From: Peptoclostridium litorale DSM 5388
GTDB taxonomy: Bacteria; Bacillota; Clostridia; Peptostreptococcales; Peptostreptococcaceae
Assembly: GCF_900141635.1 (NCBI RefSeq)
Contig: NZ_FSRH01000004.1
Span: 1-64,000, forward strand
Direction: 5' to 3'
DNA length: 64,000 nt
Under the pieces are notes generated by a model that did not search any database, was not told the origin of the DNA, and saw only the letters and a list, made by a program, of their open reading frames with translations. Made by a program: the position numbers and the translations under genes. Positions 41,866-51,345 of this stretch are shown in pieces (position 1 is the first letter of the stretch; every line of letters begins with the position of its first letter).

Positions 41866-43191
41866 ATGGGACTTATTGACAGACTGGGCAAAGTAAATTC
41901 GGAAGATACCACTTTGGAAAAGGGTAAAGAGACTTTTGAACGATCTGAAAAACTATATTCGATAATAGACAATATTCAGGCGATTCTTATAAAGGCGACA
42001 GAGAAAAAGGACATGCATGAAATTGAAATAAAAGAAAAGGTAGTTGAAATACTGGAAAAAATAATGGAAGAGGAAAATTCGTTTTTCAATAAAAACGAGA
42101 GGGACGTAATAGTTCGCCGCGCTATGGATGAGATAGTTGGATATGGACCAATAAGTCCGCTTATAGAAAATCCTGAAATTACAGAGGTTATGGTGAATGG
42201 TCCCGATTATGTTTATGTTGAAAAAGAGGGAAGGATAGAAAGGACTGACATAAAATTTAGAAATGAAAGGCAGCTTATGCATGTCATAGAAAAAATAGTA
42301 GTTCCACTTGGAAGGCGTATAGATGAGGCTTCGCCAATGGTTGATGCAAGGCTTCCGGACGGGTCGAGGGTTAATGCAATAATACCTCCGCTTTCGCTGA
42401 ATGGACCGGTGCTCACAGTCAGAAAATTCGCAGAGGACCCATTTACGGCTGCCGACCTTGTAAGTTTTGGAACTATGACTCCTCAAATTGTAGATTTTTT
42501 AAAGGCCTGCGTGGAGGCCAGGCTAAACATACTTATATCAGGAGGAACCGGAAGCGGAAAGACTACTACGCTCAACGTGGTTTCGTCATTCATACCGTCG
42601 GATGAGAGGATAGTTACAATAGAGGATGCGGCGGAGCTTCAGCTTCATCAGGACCATGTTGTAAGGCTTGAGTCCAGGCCGGCCAACATAGAGGGAAAAG
42701 GAGAGGTTTTGATAAGGGATCTTGTGAAAAATACCCTTCGTATGAGGCCGGACAGGATAATAGTTGGAGAGGTCCGTTCGGGAGAAGCTTTGGACATGCT
42801 CCAGGCAATGAATACAGGTCACGACGGTTCGCTAACTACGGGACACGCCAATTCACCAAGGGACATGCTTTCAAGGCTTGAGACAATGGTCATGATGGCG
42901 GGAATGGATTTGCCACTTAAGGCGATAAGGGAACAGGTGGCTTCTGCCATAGATCTGGTAGTTCAGCAGTCAAGGCTTAAGGACGGAAGCAGAAAGATTG
43001 TCAGCATAGTGGAAATACAGGGAATGGAAAATGATGTCGTTACACTTCAGGAGATATTCAGGTTTAAAACTTATGGTAAGGATCCAAGGGGAAGAATAAG
43101 GGGGGAACTTGTAAGTACCGGAATAAAGCCTAAAGTCTTGGATAGCATAAGAGAGGCTGGAGTTAAGATAAACGAGGACATATTTAAATGA
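41866..43191 (+). CDS. cpaF: Pilus assembly secretion ATPase CpaF/TadA
   Basis: The 441-residue type II/IV secretion ATPase powers Flp pilus assembly. It has the N-terminal domain ([20 protein letters not shown]), Walker [15 protein letters not shown], an Asp-box region [10 protein letters not shown], Walker B-like [20 protein letters not shown] and the His-box [14 protein letters not shown]. Length is normal. GTGGAGGTGGTCTT precedes the ATG. Confidence 0.96.
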   Translation: MGLIDRLGKVNSEDTTLEKGKETFERSEKLYSIIDNIQAILIKATEKKDMHEIEIKEKVVEILEKIMEEENSFFNKNERDVIVRRAMDEIVGYGPISPLIENPEITEVMVNGPDYVYVEKEGRIERTDIKFRNERQLMHVIEKIVVPLGRRIDEASPMVDARLPDGSRVNAIIPPLSLNGPVLTVRKFAEDPFTAADLVSFGTMTPQIVDFLKACVEARLNILISGGTGSGKTTTLNVVSSFIPSDERIVTIEDAAELQLHQDHVVRLESRPANIEGKGEVLIRDLVKNTLRMRPDRIIVGEVRSGEALDMLQAMNTGHDGSLTTGHANSPRDMLSRLETMVMMAGMDLPLKAIREQVASAIDLVVQQSRLKDGSRKIVSIVEIQGMENDVVTLQEIFRFKTYGKDPRGRIRGELVSTGIKPKVLDSIREAGVKINEDIFK

Positions 43192-43213
43192 TGCTCTAAA
43201 AGGGGGCGGGCAT

Positions 43214-44194
43214 ATGATTTATGCTGTAACTGCTGTGATTTTTATAGAAATTTTAATATTGTCGTCCGTGGTTTTGGGGCATATCATGTATAAAAAGCCG
43301 ATAATAAGGCTCAACAGATACCTTGAAAAAAGCCACTATATTGAATTGGATGAAAATAAAAATTCGGACAAACATTGGAATCTGAAAGAGTTCAAAAACT
43401 ACAGGCAAAGGCTTGAAGGATCAGCGGAGAATATAGGTTTTTTAAGGCAGAAAAGAGAAAAGCTTGATAACAAACTTGCAATGGCGGGAATACTTTTTAC
43501 CGTTGAGGAGTTCCTGTTGGCAAGCTTTGGAGCAGTTTTACTTTCACTTTACTTGGGATATAAGATGTCGTCAAGCATAATAGGAGGCATTGTACTTTCA
43601 CTGGTTGTAGTAATATCAATAGTAATGATTGTAAAGCTGAAGGAAAAGAAGAGAATAGAAGAGTTTAACAGGCAGCTTGGAGATGCGATGGATATGATGT
43701 CCGGAACACTAAGGGCAGGCTACAGCTTCATGCAGGCCATGGATACTGTTGCAAGGGAAATGCCAAAACCGATATCAAGAGAGTTTTCAAAGGTCATAAG
43801 GGAAATGCAAATGGGAATGCCCCTTGAAAAGGCATTTGAAGACCTTTTGGGCAGGGTCAGGACTGACGATCTTGAACTCCTTGTAACATCAGTTCTTATC
43901 CATCGGCAAATAGGAGGAAATCTTGCTGAGATACTTGAAAATATTTCATCTACAATAAGAGAAAGAATAAAACTCAAAGGGGAAATAAAAGTTATGACAG
44001 CCCAGGCAAGGGCTTCTGGGATTGTAGTTTCACTTCTTCCATTTGGATTTGCGGTAATAATAACAATGATAAATCCAAATCACATGGCTACGCTATTTAG
44101 TGACAGATTAGGGATAATAATGGTAATGATGGCGATTTTGGGCCAGTTTGTAGGATTTTTAATTGTGAGAAAAATAATGGACATAAAATATTAA
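43214..44194 (+). CDS. tadB: Tad pilus inner-membrane platform protein TadB
   Basis: The 326-residue protein has an N-terminal helix, two central helices (about 95-140) and a pair near the C-terminus. The GspF-like domain reads RQLGDAMDMMSGTLRAGYSF then MQAMDTVAREMPKPISREFS. It forms the membrane platform with TadC. AAAAGGGGGCGGGC precedes the ATG. Confidence 0.93.
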   Translation: MIYAVTAVIFIEILILSSVVLGHIMYKKPIIRLNRYLEKSHYIELDENKNSDKHWNLKEFKNYRQRLEGSAENIGFLRQKREKLDNKLAMAGILFTVEEFLLASFGAVLLSLYLGYKMSSSIIGGIVLSLVVVISIVMIVKLKEKKRIEEFNRQLGDAMDMMSGTLRAGYSFMQAMDTVAREMPKPISREFSKVIREMQMGMPLEKAFEDLLGRVRTDDLELLVTSVLIHRQIGGNLAEILENISSTIRERIKLKGEIKVMTAQARASGIVVSLLPFGFAVIITMINPNHMATLFSDRLGIIMVMMAILGQFVGFLIVRKIMDIKY

Positions 44195-44242
44195 ACTATA
44201 GTACTGCTGTTGGGAATCATGGACATTGGGGAGGTGAAGCTC

Positions 44243-45166
44243 ATGGGCGACTGGACCTTTGTGGTTACAGGATTGGGAATGAGTTATATATGCTATATGG
44301 TTTTGGGGGCTGTGCTTTCTCCCGCTATAAGCATAAAAAGAAGAATGGAGCATATTGACAGGGCATACGGAGAACATGCTGAGATAGATGACGAAAGGAA
44401 GCTTCCTTTTGCTGAAAGGATAATTGAACCGCTGAAGAGAAGGCTTAGGGATGAGATAAGGAAAAAGACTCCAAAGGGATTTATAGAGCAACTTGAGTTG
44501 AAAATAGAAAAGGCAGGAAGACCTTACAACTTTGGAATTTCAGCATGGCTTGTAATGAAATTTGCCATTTCAGTTTTACTTCCACTTTTTTTGGTTACCT
44601 TCATATTCAAGGGAGAATCTGTACTTTCTAATAAGTTTTTGCTTTCAGGGGCTACAATTATAATATGCATAGCATTTCCAAAAGTCATGCTGAATTCAAA
44701 AATAAAGATGAGAAGAAAGCTTGTGACCAGCCAGCTTCCTGACGTACTTGACATACTCACTGTAAGCGTCGAATCAGGACTTTCATTTGACAGTGCACTT
44801 GCAAAGGTTGTGGAAAAAAACTATGGAGAGCTTGCGAAGGAATTTGAAAAGGTCTTAAATGAAGTGCAACTCGGGAAGACGAGGAGGGAAGCACTCAAGA
44901 ACATGGCGACAAGGTGTGATGCAGATGATGTGAGGCTTTTCATATCTTCGATAATACAGGCTGAGCAGATGGGAGTCAGTACTGGAAAGGTTCTGAGGAT
45001 TCAAGCGGGCCAAATGAGGATAAAGAGAAAGCAAAGGGCTGAAGAGCTTGCATTAAAGGCTCCGGTGAAGATGATAATTCCACTTGTTTTTTTCGTATTT
45101 CCGGGGCTGTTCGTGGTTATACTCGGTCCGGCATTCATACAGATAAAAAACATGCTATTAAGGTGA
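44243..45166 (+). CDS. tadC: Tad pilus inner-membrane platform protein TadC
   Basis: The 307-residue GspF-like membrane protein has LPDVLDILTVSVESGLSFDS then ALAKVVEKNYGELAKEFEKV, RRDEALKNMA-like segments and a C-terminal hydrophobic pair (KMIIPLVFFVFPGLFVVILG). The start is ATG 44243 with GGGGAGGTGAAG upstream; the longer frame from 44210 lies before that site. Paralogous to TadB. Confidence 0.92.
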   Translation: MGDWTFVVTGLGMSYICYMVLGAVLSPAISIKRRMEHIDRAYGEHAEIDDERKLPFAERIIEPLKRRLRDEIRKKTPKGFIEQLELKIEKAGRPYNFGISAWLVMKFAISVLLPLFLVTFIFKGESVLSNKFLLSGATIIICIAFPKVMLNSKIKMRRKLVTSQLPDVLDILTVSVESGLSFDSALAKVVEKNYGELAKEFEKVLNEVQLGKTRREALKNMATRCDADDVRLFISSIIQAEQMGVSTGKVLRIQAGQMRIKRKQRAEELALKAPVKMIIPLVFFVFPGLFVVILGPAFIQIKNMLLR

Positions 45167-45170
45167 TTAT

Positions 45171-45518
45171 ATGAGACTTTACAATGTTTCCAAAGAATGC
45201 AAAATAGCCTCAAAAGCAAATATGGCAGACAGTTTCTTTAAGAGGCTTAGGGGTCTCATGGGAAAAAGGGGGCTTGGAAAAGAGGAATGCCTTATAATAA
45301 CACCTTGCAACAGCATACACACATTCTTCATGAAGTTTCCGATAGATGTGATTTTTGTAGACGGAGAATGCAAGGTTGTGAAGCTCATCAGGGGCATTGC
45401 CCCTAAAAAAATGGTGATGCCGGTTAAAGGCGCATATTTCATAGTGGAATTTGACTCAAGGAATGAAATGACATGTGAAATTGAAGAAGGAGATATTTTG
45501 AAAATTGAAAAAATGTAA
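45171..45518 (+). CDS. DUF192 family protein
   Basis: The 115-residue protein matches the DUF192 core: SFFKRLRGLMGKRGLGKEEC, PCNSIHTFFMKFPIDVIFVD and PVKGAYFIVEF. The family forms a small beta barrel of unknown role and is often placed at the end of Tad loci in Firmicutes. It starts 4 bases after tadC and ends inside a very long terminator hairpin. No signal peptide is present. Confidence 0.88.
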   Translation: MRLYNVSKECKIASKANMADSFFKRLRGLMGKRGLGKEECLIITPCNSIHTFFMKFPIDVIFVDGECKVVKLIRGIAPKKMVMPVKGAYFIVEFDSRNEMTCEIEEGDILKIEKM

Positions 45519-45571
45519 AAGCCCTTTATGCAAGTCTGTCAGACTTGCATAAAGGGCTTTTACATTTTTTG
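45512..45571. terminator. Very long bidirectional terminator at the end of the Tad locus
   Basis: A perfect 29-bp inverted repeat: AAAAATGTAAAAGCCCTTTA then TGCAAGTCT is mirrored around GTC. It overlaps the DUF192 stop codon and lies between convergent genes. Confidence 0.92.
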
Positions 45572-45601
45572 CAGAAGATGTGAACTTAAAAAAAGATGAA
45601 A

Positions 45602-45955
45602 TTATAGCGCTTGGTCTAGACTTGTAAGGGCTTTTATTTCACCTCTCAGCTTGTACGGCATGCTTACAAATTCAAGGCCGCTTCTGTAGTAAGAATCCCT
45701 TTGTTTGCTCCACATGACCTTGGCCATTATCTTGTATGTGGAAAGGCCGAAATTCAAATCAAATATGAGTACAAATCCGCTATTAAGAGGTTGCCTGGAT
45801 CTAAGGCCGACACCTCCAGCGGAGATATCAACTACAAAGAGCTCAATGGGCTGATCAAGCTCTATAAGCTCCTCCATATTATAATACCTGTAGCAAAGAG
45901 CACGATCTTCGTGCCTTACACGTTTGTGATGCCTGTCTTTTTTACCATATGGCAT
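45602..45955 (-). CDS. PilZ domain protein (probable c-di-GMP receptor)
   Basis: The 117-residue single-domain protein has the two PilZ motifs: RHHKRVRHEDR (RxxxR type) at about 8-18, and VDISAGGVGLRSR (DxSxxG) at about 43-55. These bind cyclic di-GMP in the family. The start is ATG 45955 (minus) after AAAAGGGGGTCAGC. It is convergent with the Tad locus and may tie pilus function to c-di-GMP; this link is inference. Confidence 0.88.
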   Translation of the reverse strand: MPYGKKDRHHKRVRHEDRALCYRYYNMEELIELDQPIELFVVDISAGGVGLRSRQPLNSGFVLIFDLNFGLSTYKIMAKVMWSKQRDSYYRSGLEFVSMPYKLRGEIKALTSLDQAL

Positions 45956-46131
45956 GATGCTGACCCCCTTTTTGTAACAATATAATTTATATGCCGAGAT
46001 TGTCATATATTTTTTAAGGTATAAATAAAAAAATGCTTATAAATAAAATACCCTTGAGAGGACATGTGAAAACGGCTATATGGCATTGTTTTGAAATTGA
46101 ATTGAAAATATTTGGAAAGTGAGGGATGAGT

Positions 46132-46980
46132 ATGAAAAAGGCCATGTTTTATGAGAAAAGAGGAGAAAACGCAGCATGCAAGCTGTGTGCACACGGCTGC
46201 GTTATAAAGCCTGAAAGGACGGGGCTTTGCGGGGTCAGAAAGAACATAGGCGGGGAGCTTTACACACTCAACTACGGAAAGCTTTCGGCTATAAACATAG
46301 ATCCGGTTGAAAAGAAGCCGCTGAAGCATTTCATGCCGGGGACAAAGACTCTTTCAATAGGAAGCTACGGCTGCAATTTTTCATGTCTTTATTGCCAGAA
46401 CTATCACATAGCCCATGAAATGCCTTCATACCTTGTGGAAAAAACTCCGGAGGAAATAGTGGATATGACTGTTGAAGAGGGATATCCTTCGATATCCTAC
46501 ACATACAACGAGCCCACCGTATTTTATGAATTCATGCTGGATACTGCAAAACTGGCCCATGAAAAAGGGCTTAAGAACATAATGGTGACAAATGGGTTCA
46601 TACAAAGAGAACCGCTGGAGCTTTTGCTTGAATATATTGATGCGATGAATATAGACCTTAAGACTTTCAGAGAAGACACATACAGATCAATATGCGGCGG
46701 AAGGCTGGATCCTGTAAAAGAGACCATAAAGCTTGCGGTTAAAAAATGCCATGTTGAAGTCACAACGCTCATAGTTACAGGGATGAATGACAATGAGCAG
46801 GAGCTTACAGAGCTTTTCGAGTGGCTGGCGGGAGTGGACAAGGGAATACCGCTTCACATAACAAGGTATTTTCCGGCATATAAGTATAATGAGCCTCCCA
46901 CTGACGTTGAGTTCATGAGAAGTATGCATGAAAAAGCTAAAAAACACCTCGACAATGTATACCTGGGGAACATATGGTAG
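46132..46980 (+). CDS. amrS: AmmeMemoRadiSam system radical SAM enzyme
   Basis: The 282-residue radical SAM protein of the PflA-like group has an N-terminal cysteine pair region (CKLCAHGCVI...GLCGVR) and the cluster motif GCNFSCLYCQN. SYTYNEPTVFYEFML and IMVTNGF follow. This is the AmrS layout. The start is ATG 46132 after GTGAGGG; ATG 46126 is too close to the ribosome site. The gene precedes the fused MEMO1-AMMECR1 gene, its usual partner. The substrate is not known. Confidence 0.9.
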   Translation: MKKAMFYEKRGENAACKLCAHGCVIKPERTGLCGVRKNIGGELYTLNYGKLSAINIDPVEKKPLKHFMPGTKTLSIGSYGCNFSCLYCQNYHIAHEMPSYLVEKTPEEIVDMTVEEGYPSISYTYNEPTVFYEFMLDTAKLAHEKGLKNIMVTNGFIQREPLELLLEYIDAMNIDLKTFREDTYRSICGGRLDPVKETIKLAVKKCHVEVTTLIVTGMNDNEQELTELFEWLAGVDKGIPLHITRYFPAYKYNEPPTDVEFMRSMHEKAKKHLDNVYLGNIW

Positions 46981-47095
46981 GGCATTGGTTAATAAAACAG
47001 CAGCAGGATTTCAACAGCTAGAATACGAAAAGACAAATGAAATATATTGAAAACTTCTACTTCTAAGCTAGATTATTGAAAGGAGGTAAAGGAAT

Positions 47096-48532
47096 ATGAA
47101 TTTGAAGGGAGTGGCATTTTCGCCTCATCCCCCCATAATAATACCTGAAGTTGGAATGGGTGAGGAAAAAGGGGCGTCAAAGACCATAGAGGGAATGGAA
47201 AAAATGGCAAAGGATGTGGCTGTCAAAGCGCCGAAGGTTATAGTGCTTATAACGCCGCACGGAAATGTGTTTTCAGATGGACTTTGCATACTTGACGATG
47301 AGGTCTTAAGGGGGGATCTTGGAAAATTTGCAAGGCCGGATGTGAGATTTGAAAGACAGGTTGACCAAGATCTTCAACATGTTATAAGGGAGCAGTTCGA
47401 AAAAGATAAAGTACAGCACATATTTATTGACGGTGAAAAAGCACAGGAGTACATGGTTGACATGGAAATAGACCACGGATGCGCTGTGCCGCTTTATTAC
47501 ATCCAAAAGGAATATAATGAATTCAAGATAATACACATGACGATAGGAATGCTGAGCATAATGGATATGTACAGAGCAGGCGTTTCGCTTGCAAAGGCTA
47601 TTGAAAAGTCAGGCAGGGATACGGTAATAGTTGCAAGTGGAGATCTTTCGCACAGGTTAAGCTCTACGGGGCCTTATTCATATAATCCAAAAGGGGCTGT
47701 ATTTGATGGGAAGATAGTGGATGCCCTTAGACATGGGGATTTTGAAAGAGCGATTTCAATACCAAGGAGCGTATATGAACCGGCTGGGGAATGTGGATAC
47801 AGGTCCATAGCCATGGCTCTTGGGTCTGTTGATATGGCGGATGTGGATGTGAAAATATATTCCTATGAGGGGCCGTTTGGAGTCGGATATATGACGGGTT
47901 TTTTGGATGTCAAGGGAGAGAAAAAGGATAGCCTTTTGGACATGCTGGAACGCAGGGATTTGGCCGAAATGAAGGCGCAAAGGCAAAGTGAGGATGACTA
48001 TATAAAGCTTGCAAGACACGCTGTTGAAAGCTGGGTAAAAGAAGGGCGGACAATAGATTTGGATTATGCAGGTGATTCAATCGGAATCGATACTGAATCT
48101 ATGGAAATGAGAAAGGCCGCGGCGTTTGTATCAATATACAAGGAAGGGATGCTCAGGGGATGTGTGGGGACAATGGAGCCCGTTATGGAAAATGTAGCCC
48201 ATGAGATAATAAAAAATGCCATAAGTGCGGCTTCGAATGATCCGAGATTTTCTCCTATAAGGTCCGATGAGATTGAAAGACTCGATATAAAGGTTGATGT
48301 GCTTGGAGATCCTGAACTGGTACAGTCAAAGTCGGAACTTGACGAGAATGATTACGGCGTCATAATTGTCTCGGGGAGCAAGAAGGGAGTGCTTCTTCCG
48401 AAACTAGAAGGAGTAGATTCAGTTGAAAGGCAGATTGAAATAGTGAAGAAAAAGGCGGGAATAGAAGAAGGCGAAAAATATGACATATACAGATTCAAAG
48501 TTGAGAGGCACGAGCATGTAGATTATGAATAA
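47096..48532 (+). CDS. MEMO1-AMMECR1 fusion (AmmeMemoRadiSam proteins B and A)
   Basis: The 478-residue protein fuses two families. Residues 1-270 are MEMO1-like, related to class III extradiol dioxygenases (FSPHPPIIIPEVG, VLITPHGNVFSDG, the DHGCAVPLYY segment and ASGDLSHRL holding candidate metal residues). Residues about 295-478 are AMMECR1 (KLARHAVESWVKEGRTIDL, then RGCVGTMEP and NAISAASNDPRFSPI). Together with AmrS it makes the complete three-part system in two genes. AAAGGAGGTAAAG precedes the ATG. Function remains open. Confidence 0.9.
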   Translation: MNLKGVAFSPHPPIIIPEVGMGEEKGASKTIEGMEKMAKDVAVKAPKVIVLITPHGNVFSDGLCILDDEVLRGDLGKFARPDVRFERQVDQDLQHVIREQFEKDKVQHIFIDGEKAQEYMVDMEIDHGCAVPLYYIQKEYNEFKIIHMTIGMLSIMDMYRAGVSLAKAIEKSGRDTVIVASGDLSHRLSSTGPYSYNPKGAVFDGKIVDALRHGDFERAISIPRSVYEPAGECGYRSIAMALGSVDMADVDVKIYSYEGPFGVGYMTGFLDVKGEKKDSLLDMLERRDLAEMKAQRQSEDDYIKLARHAVESWVKEGRTIDLDYAGDSIGIDTESMEMRKAAAFVSIYKEGMLRGCVGTMEPVMENVAHEIIKNAISAASNDPRFSPIRSDEIERLDIKVDVLGDPELVQSKSELDENDYGVIIVSGSKKGVLLPKLEGVDSVERQIEIVKKKAGIEEGEKYDIYRFKVERHEHVDYE

Positions 48533-48544
48533 AAAAAGCCTATC

Positions 48545-48588
48545 AAAAAAGGCCTTATGATAATAAAAATCATAAGGTTTTTTTTGAA
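48545..48588 (+). terminator. Terminator after the MEMO1-AMMECR1 gene
   Basis: CCTTATGAT and ATCATAAGG form a 9-bp stem around AATAAAA, extended by A-T pairs and followed by eight T. Confidence 0.82.
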
Positions 48589-48593
48589 TGATA

Positions 48594-48622
48594 TTGACAA
48601 GCAGTAATATAAGGGGTAATAT
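48594..48622 (+). promoter_or_regulatory. Promoter of the thioredoxin-like/CobW genes
   Basis: TTGACA at 48594-48599 and TAATAT at 48617-48622 are separated by 17 bases. The leader to 48737 is about 110 bases and shows no recognised switch. Confidence 0.65.
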
Positions 48623-48736
48623 ATGAGTGAAAGTGAATATACTAATATTGTATAGAGAGATACCTATTGAACTATATATGGAGCGTTTTAACAATAAAGT
48701 ATGAGCATTATAATTCTGACTGGAGGTTGATGGGAT

Positions 48737-48973
48737 ATGGAGATAAAGATACTTGGAACAGGCTGCGACAAATGCAACAAGCTTGAGGCAAATGCAAAAA
48801 AAGCAGTTGAAGAACTGGGCATAGAGGCAGATGTAATTAAAATTGACGACCTTGTGGAGATAATGCAGCATGGGGTGCTCAATCCTCCGGCTCTAGTTAT
48901 AGACGGAGAGGTCAAGGTTGCGGGAAAATCTGTTGACGTTAAGACCATAAAGAAGTATATAACTTCAAAATAA
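48737..48973 (+). CDS. Small thioredoxin-like redox protein
   Basis: The 78-residue protein has the redox-active disulfide protein 2 fold: MEIKILGTGCDKCNKLEANA with a CDKC active site, then the VLNPPALVIDGEVKVAGK segment with the cis-proline. It resembles arsenic- and mercury-associated mini-thioredoxins, but no such operon is present. TGGAGGTTGATGG precedes the ATG. It probably shares a transcript with the CobW gene. Confidence 0.88.
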   Translation: MEIKILGTGCDKCNKLEANAKKAVEELGIEADVIKIDDLVEIMQHGVLNPPALVIDGEVKVAGKSVDVKTIKKYITSK

Positions 48974-49048
48974 TAGGCAAAGAAACTCTGATTGAATGAG
49001 ATGTGTGAGTATAGTAATATATTGAATATATCGCGGGAGGATTTTACG

Positions 49049-49987
49049 ATGGAGAATAAAAGTAAAAAACTATATCTGTTAACTGGATTTTTGGGCGCAG
49101 GGAAAACGACATTTTTGAAAAGTGTAATAGACAGCCTTTCGGACCAAAAAGTTGGAATAATAATGAATGAGTTTGGAAAGACAGGAATAGACGGAACTCT
49201 TGTAAAAAAAGACGGTATAACTCTTACCGAAATAGACAGGGGTTCGATATTTTGCTCTTGCCTTAAGATATCATTTGTACAGGCCATGGTTGAAATGTCA
49301 AACCAGGATATAGACTATCTGTTTGTGGAGAGCTCGGGGCTTGCAGACCCTTCGAACATAGACGAAATAATGGATGCGGTTAGAAGGCTTGCAGGAGACG
49401 ACGCATACGACTACAGGGGAGCAATATGTATTGTTGACGGAAGAAACTTCCTTGAGCAGCTTGACGAACTTGAAACCATAAAAAGACAGGCGCTGTATAG
49501 TAACCTTGTTGTGATAAACAAGTCAGACCTTATAGACCAACCTACAATTGAAAGCATAACAAAGAGGGTTAAGGAGATAAATCCTTATGTGGATATCCAC
49601 CCCACGTCTTTTGGAAAGATAGACAGGTCTTTCCTTGAAAAAGACCTTGTAAAGGAAAAATGGATTGAGTCTCAAGATACTACAAACACTACAGAGAACA
49701 AGCCAAGAACTTTCACTCTTAGATACAAGGGAGATATACCTAAGGAAAACCTTACTAAATTTCTAGACGCTGTTTCACCTAGCACATTCAGGATAAAGGG
49801 ATTTTCAAAGCTTGACGAAGGTTGGAACCAGGTCGACGTTGTAAATAGCAAGATAGATTACAAGGAGTTTGAATCGGAGGCTCCGGATTCAAGCATAGTT
49901 TTCATATCTAAAATAGGAATAGGGATAATAAAGGAAATAGCTGACAACTGGGAAAACATAGTTGGAGTTGAAATGAAACTTAGATAA
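49049..49987 (+). CDS. CobW/COG0523 family GTP-binding metallochaperone-like protein
   Basis: The 312-residue G3E P-loop GTPase has Walker A GFLGAGKTTFLKS, an NEFGKTGIDG switch region, ESSGLADP, and NKSD for guanine specificity. The family's CxCC metal motif is reduced to FCSCLK (CxC). A C-terminal CobW domain (from about 220) is present. The start is ATG 49049 after GCGGGAGG. The cognate metal is not evident from context; the upstream redox mini-thioredoxin may help deliver it. Confidence 0.88.
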   Translation: MENKSKKLYLLTGFLGAGKTTFLKSVIDSLSDQKVGIIMNEFGKTGIDGTLVKKDGITLTEIDRGSIFCSCLKISFVQAMVEMSNQDIDYLFVESSGLADPSNIDEIMDAVRRLAGDDAYDYRGAICIVDGRNFLEQLDELETIKRQALYSNLVVINKSDLIDQPTIESITKRVKEINPYVDIHPTSFGKIDRSFLEKDLVKEKWIESQDTTNTTENKPRTFTLRYKGDIPKENLTKFLDAVSPSTFRIKGFSKLDEGWNQVDVVNSKIDYKEFESEAPDSSIVFISKIGIGIIKEIADNWENIVGVEMKLR

Positions 49988-50008
49988 TTTAGATAATTTA
50001 GATATGTG

Positions 50009-50041
50009 AATGGCGCCCTTATGGTTTGGGCGCCATTTGTT
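50009..50041. terminator. Terminator between cobW-like and tadG-like genes
   Basis: AATGGCGCCC and GGGCGCCATT form a perfect 10-bp stem around TTATGGTTT, with TGTTGT after it. The genes converge. Confidence 0.8.
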
Positions 50042-50076
50042 GTACAAATAAAACCACCTGCTAGGATGGCTTATTA

Positions 50077-51051
50077 TTATTTGACAAGATTTATAACCCT
50101 AAGACCGTGGTCCTCTAGGCTTGTTCCACCAGTTCCAAGTGTTGTGAACTCTACAAAAGCACCTTTTATCTCCGCTGTTTCTGTTTTGACCTTGTCTTTT
50201 CCTTCTCCTTCCTCTTCTTCTGAAAAATTTGCTTCAGATACTTTAAAAGCTGCAAATCCGGTTATATTTAAAGGCTTATGGCCATTCATATCCAAACTCT
50301 CAACAAGGGGTATGTAGATTGTTACAGGAGTTCCTTCATTTTCAAAAAGCCTTTCCATTCCATTTTCTGTCGGACCGACCATGTTCCCTGTCTCAGTGTA
50401 TATGGTGTCTCCGATTTTCAGTTTTGTACTATTACCTTTAACTATTGTATCCTCATATACTTTAGCACCGGATTCAAATTTGCCGTCAGGTTTTTTGTTG
50501 ATTTGAACAGCACCGAAATTGCCAGGTCCCAACTCGGGATTTCCTCCTTTTGTCTTGGATGAATACTTGAGCGTATATGTTTCGCCGGGCTTGAATTTTC
50601 CTTTATCATCAACGGGATCCCATTTTAACGCAAACGGCCTCGCTTCTCCAAGCACCTGCTCTGCTGGTGCATTTATGGCTGAAGCTTTTGCTGATATACC
50701 TGAAGAATTTACTCCGATGATTGAGGCAAACAAAAAATCCATATTATAACTTGCTGAGACAATCACCTTGCAGTTATCTTCTTCAAAATCTATGGAATAC
50801 GCCAGCTCGTTCAAATCAAAACCATTGCTGGCAATGTATTGCTTGGCAATATCTATGGCAGAAGAGGTATCTTCAGGGATTTCCTGGGCTGCGGCAAGTG
50901 ATGCGGCATCAACCGCATTTTGGAGCTTTGATTTGTTGTACACAAGCAGGCCAATATCAACGGCAAAAGATACGAACATCAGCATTATGCTCAAAGTCAG
51001 CGAAATAAATATGATTGTACTGCCGCGGTTGTTTTTAATAATAGTTAACAT
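50077..51051 (-). CDS. Stand-alone TadG-like paralogue
   Basis: The 324-residue protein is a clear paralogue of the gene at 38977. Both have the same N-terminal membrane helix and signature (NNRGSTIIFISLTLSIMLMF, then AVDIGLLVYNKSKLQNAV and DAASLAAAQEIPED), an INAPAE block at about 130 and a similar ending (GLRVINLVK versus GVRSVNLVE). Its C-terminal part has a charged insertion (EEEEGEGKDKVKTE). It is 5 kb outside the Tad operon and on the opposite strand. AGGAGGAATAGC precedes the ATG. Confidence 0.82.
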   Translation of the reverse strand: MLTIIKNNRGSTIIFISLTLSIMLMFVSFAVDIGLLVYNKSKLQNAVDAASLAAAQEIPEDTSSAIDIAKQYIASNGFDLNELAYSIDFEEDNCKVIVSASYNMDFLFASIIGVNSSGISAKASAINAPAEQVLGEARPFALKWDPVDDKGKFKPGETYTLKYSSKTKGGNPELGPGNFGAVQINKKPDGKFESGAKVYEDTIVKGNSTKLKIGDTIYTETGNMVGPTENGMERLFENEGTPVTIYIPLVESLDMNGHKPLNITGFAAFKVSEANFSEEEEGEGKDKVKTETAEIKGAFVEFTTLGTGGTSLEDHGLRVINLVK

Positions 51052-51345
51052 GCTATTCCTCCTGTCTGTTTTGGATTTTTATATTAAAAAGTGAGTATGG
51101 GGTGTTTTTCGTGTTATTAACTGATTAAAACAAGCTTTAGTTTTGTTTATACCGAAAAATATATTCTTATAAAATCTTACCCTGGAATTTACATATTATT
51201 CAAATAAGGTGCGGGGATATATAGGGTTTATTATGATTTATCCAAATTTTTAATTAAGGCAATATGGATTTTTATTATTTACCGGTGATATACTCAAATT
51301 AAAACAGATGCACAGGGGTATAAAAACGAAAGAGGAGGGGATCTT
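51052..51345. other. AT-rich divergent intergenic region
   Basis: About 290 bases between the tadG-like paralogue and the prolyl-tRNA editing gene. I see no gene, riboswitch or repeat in it. Confidence 0.4.
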
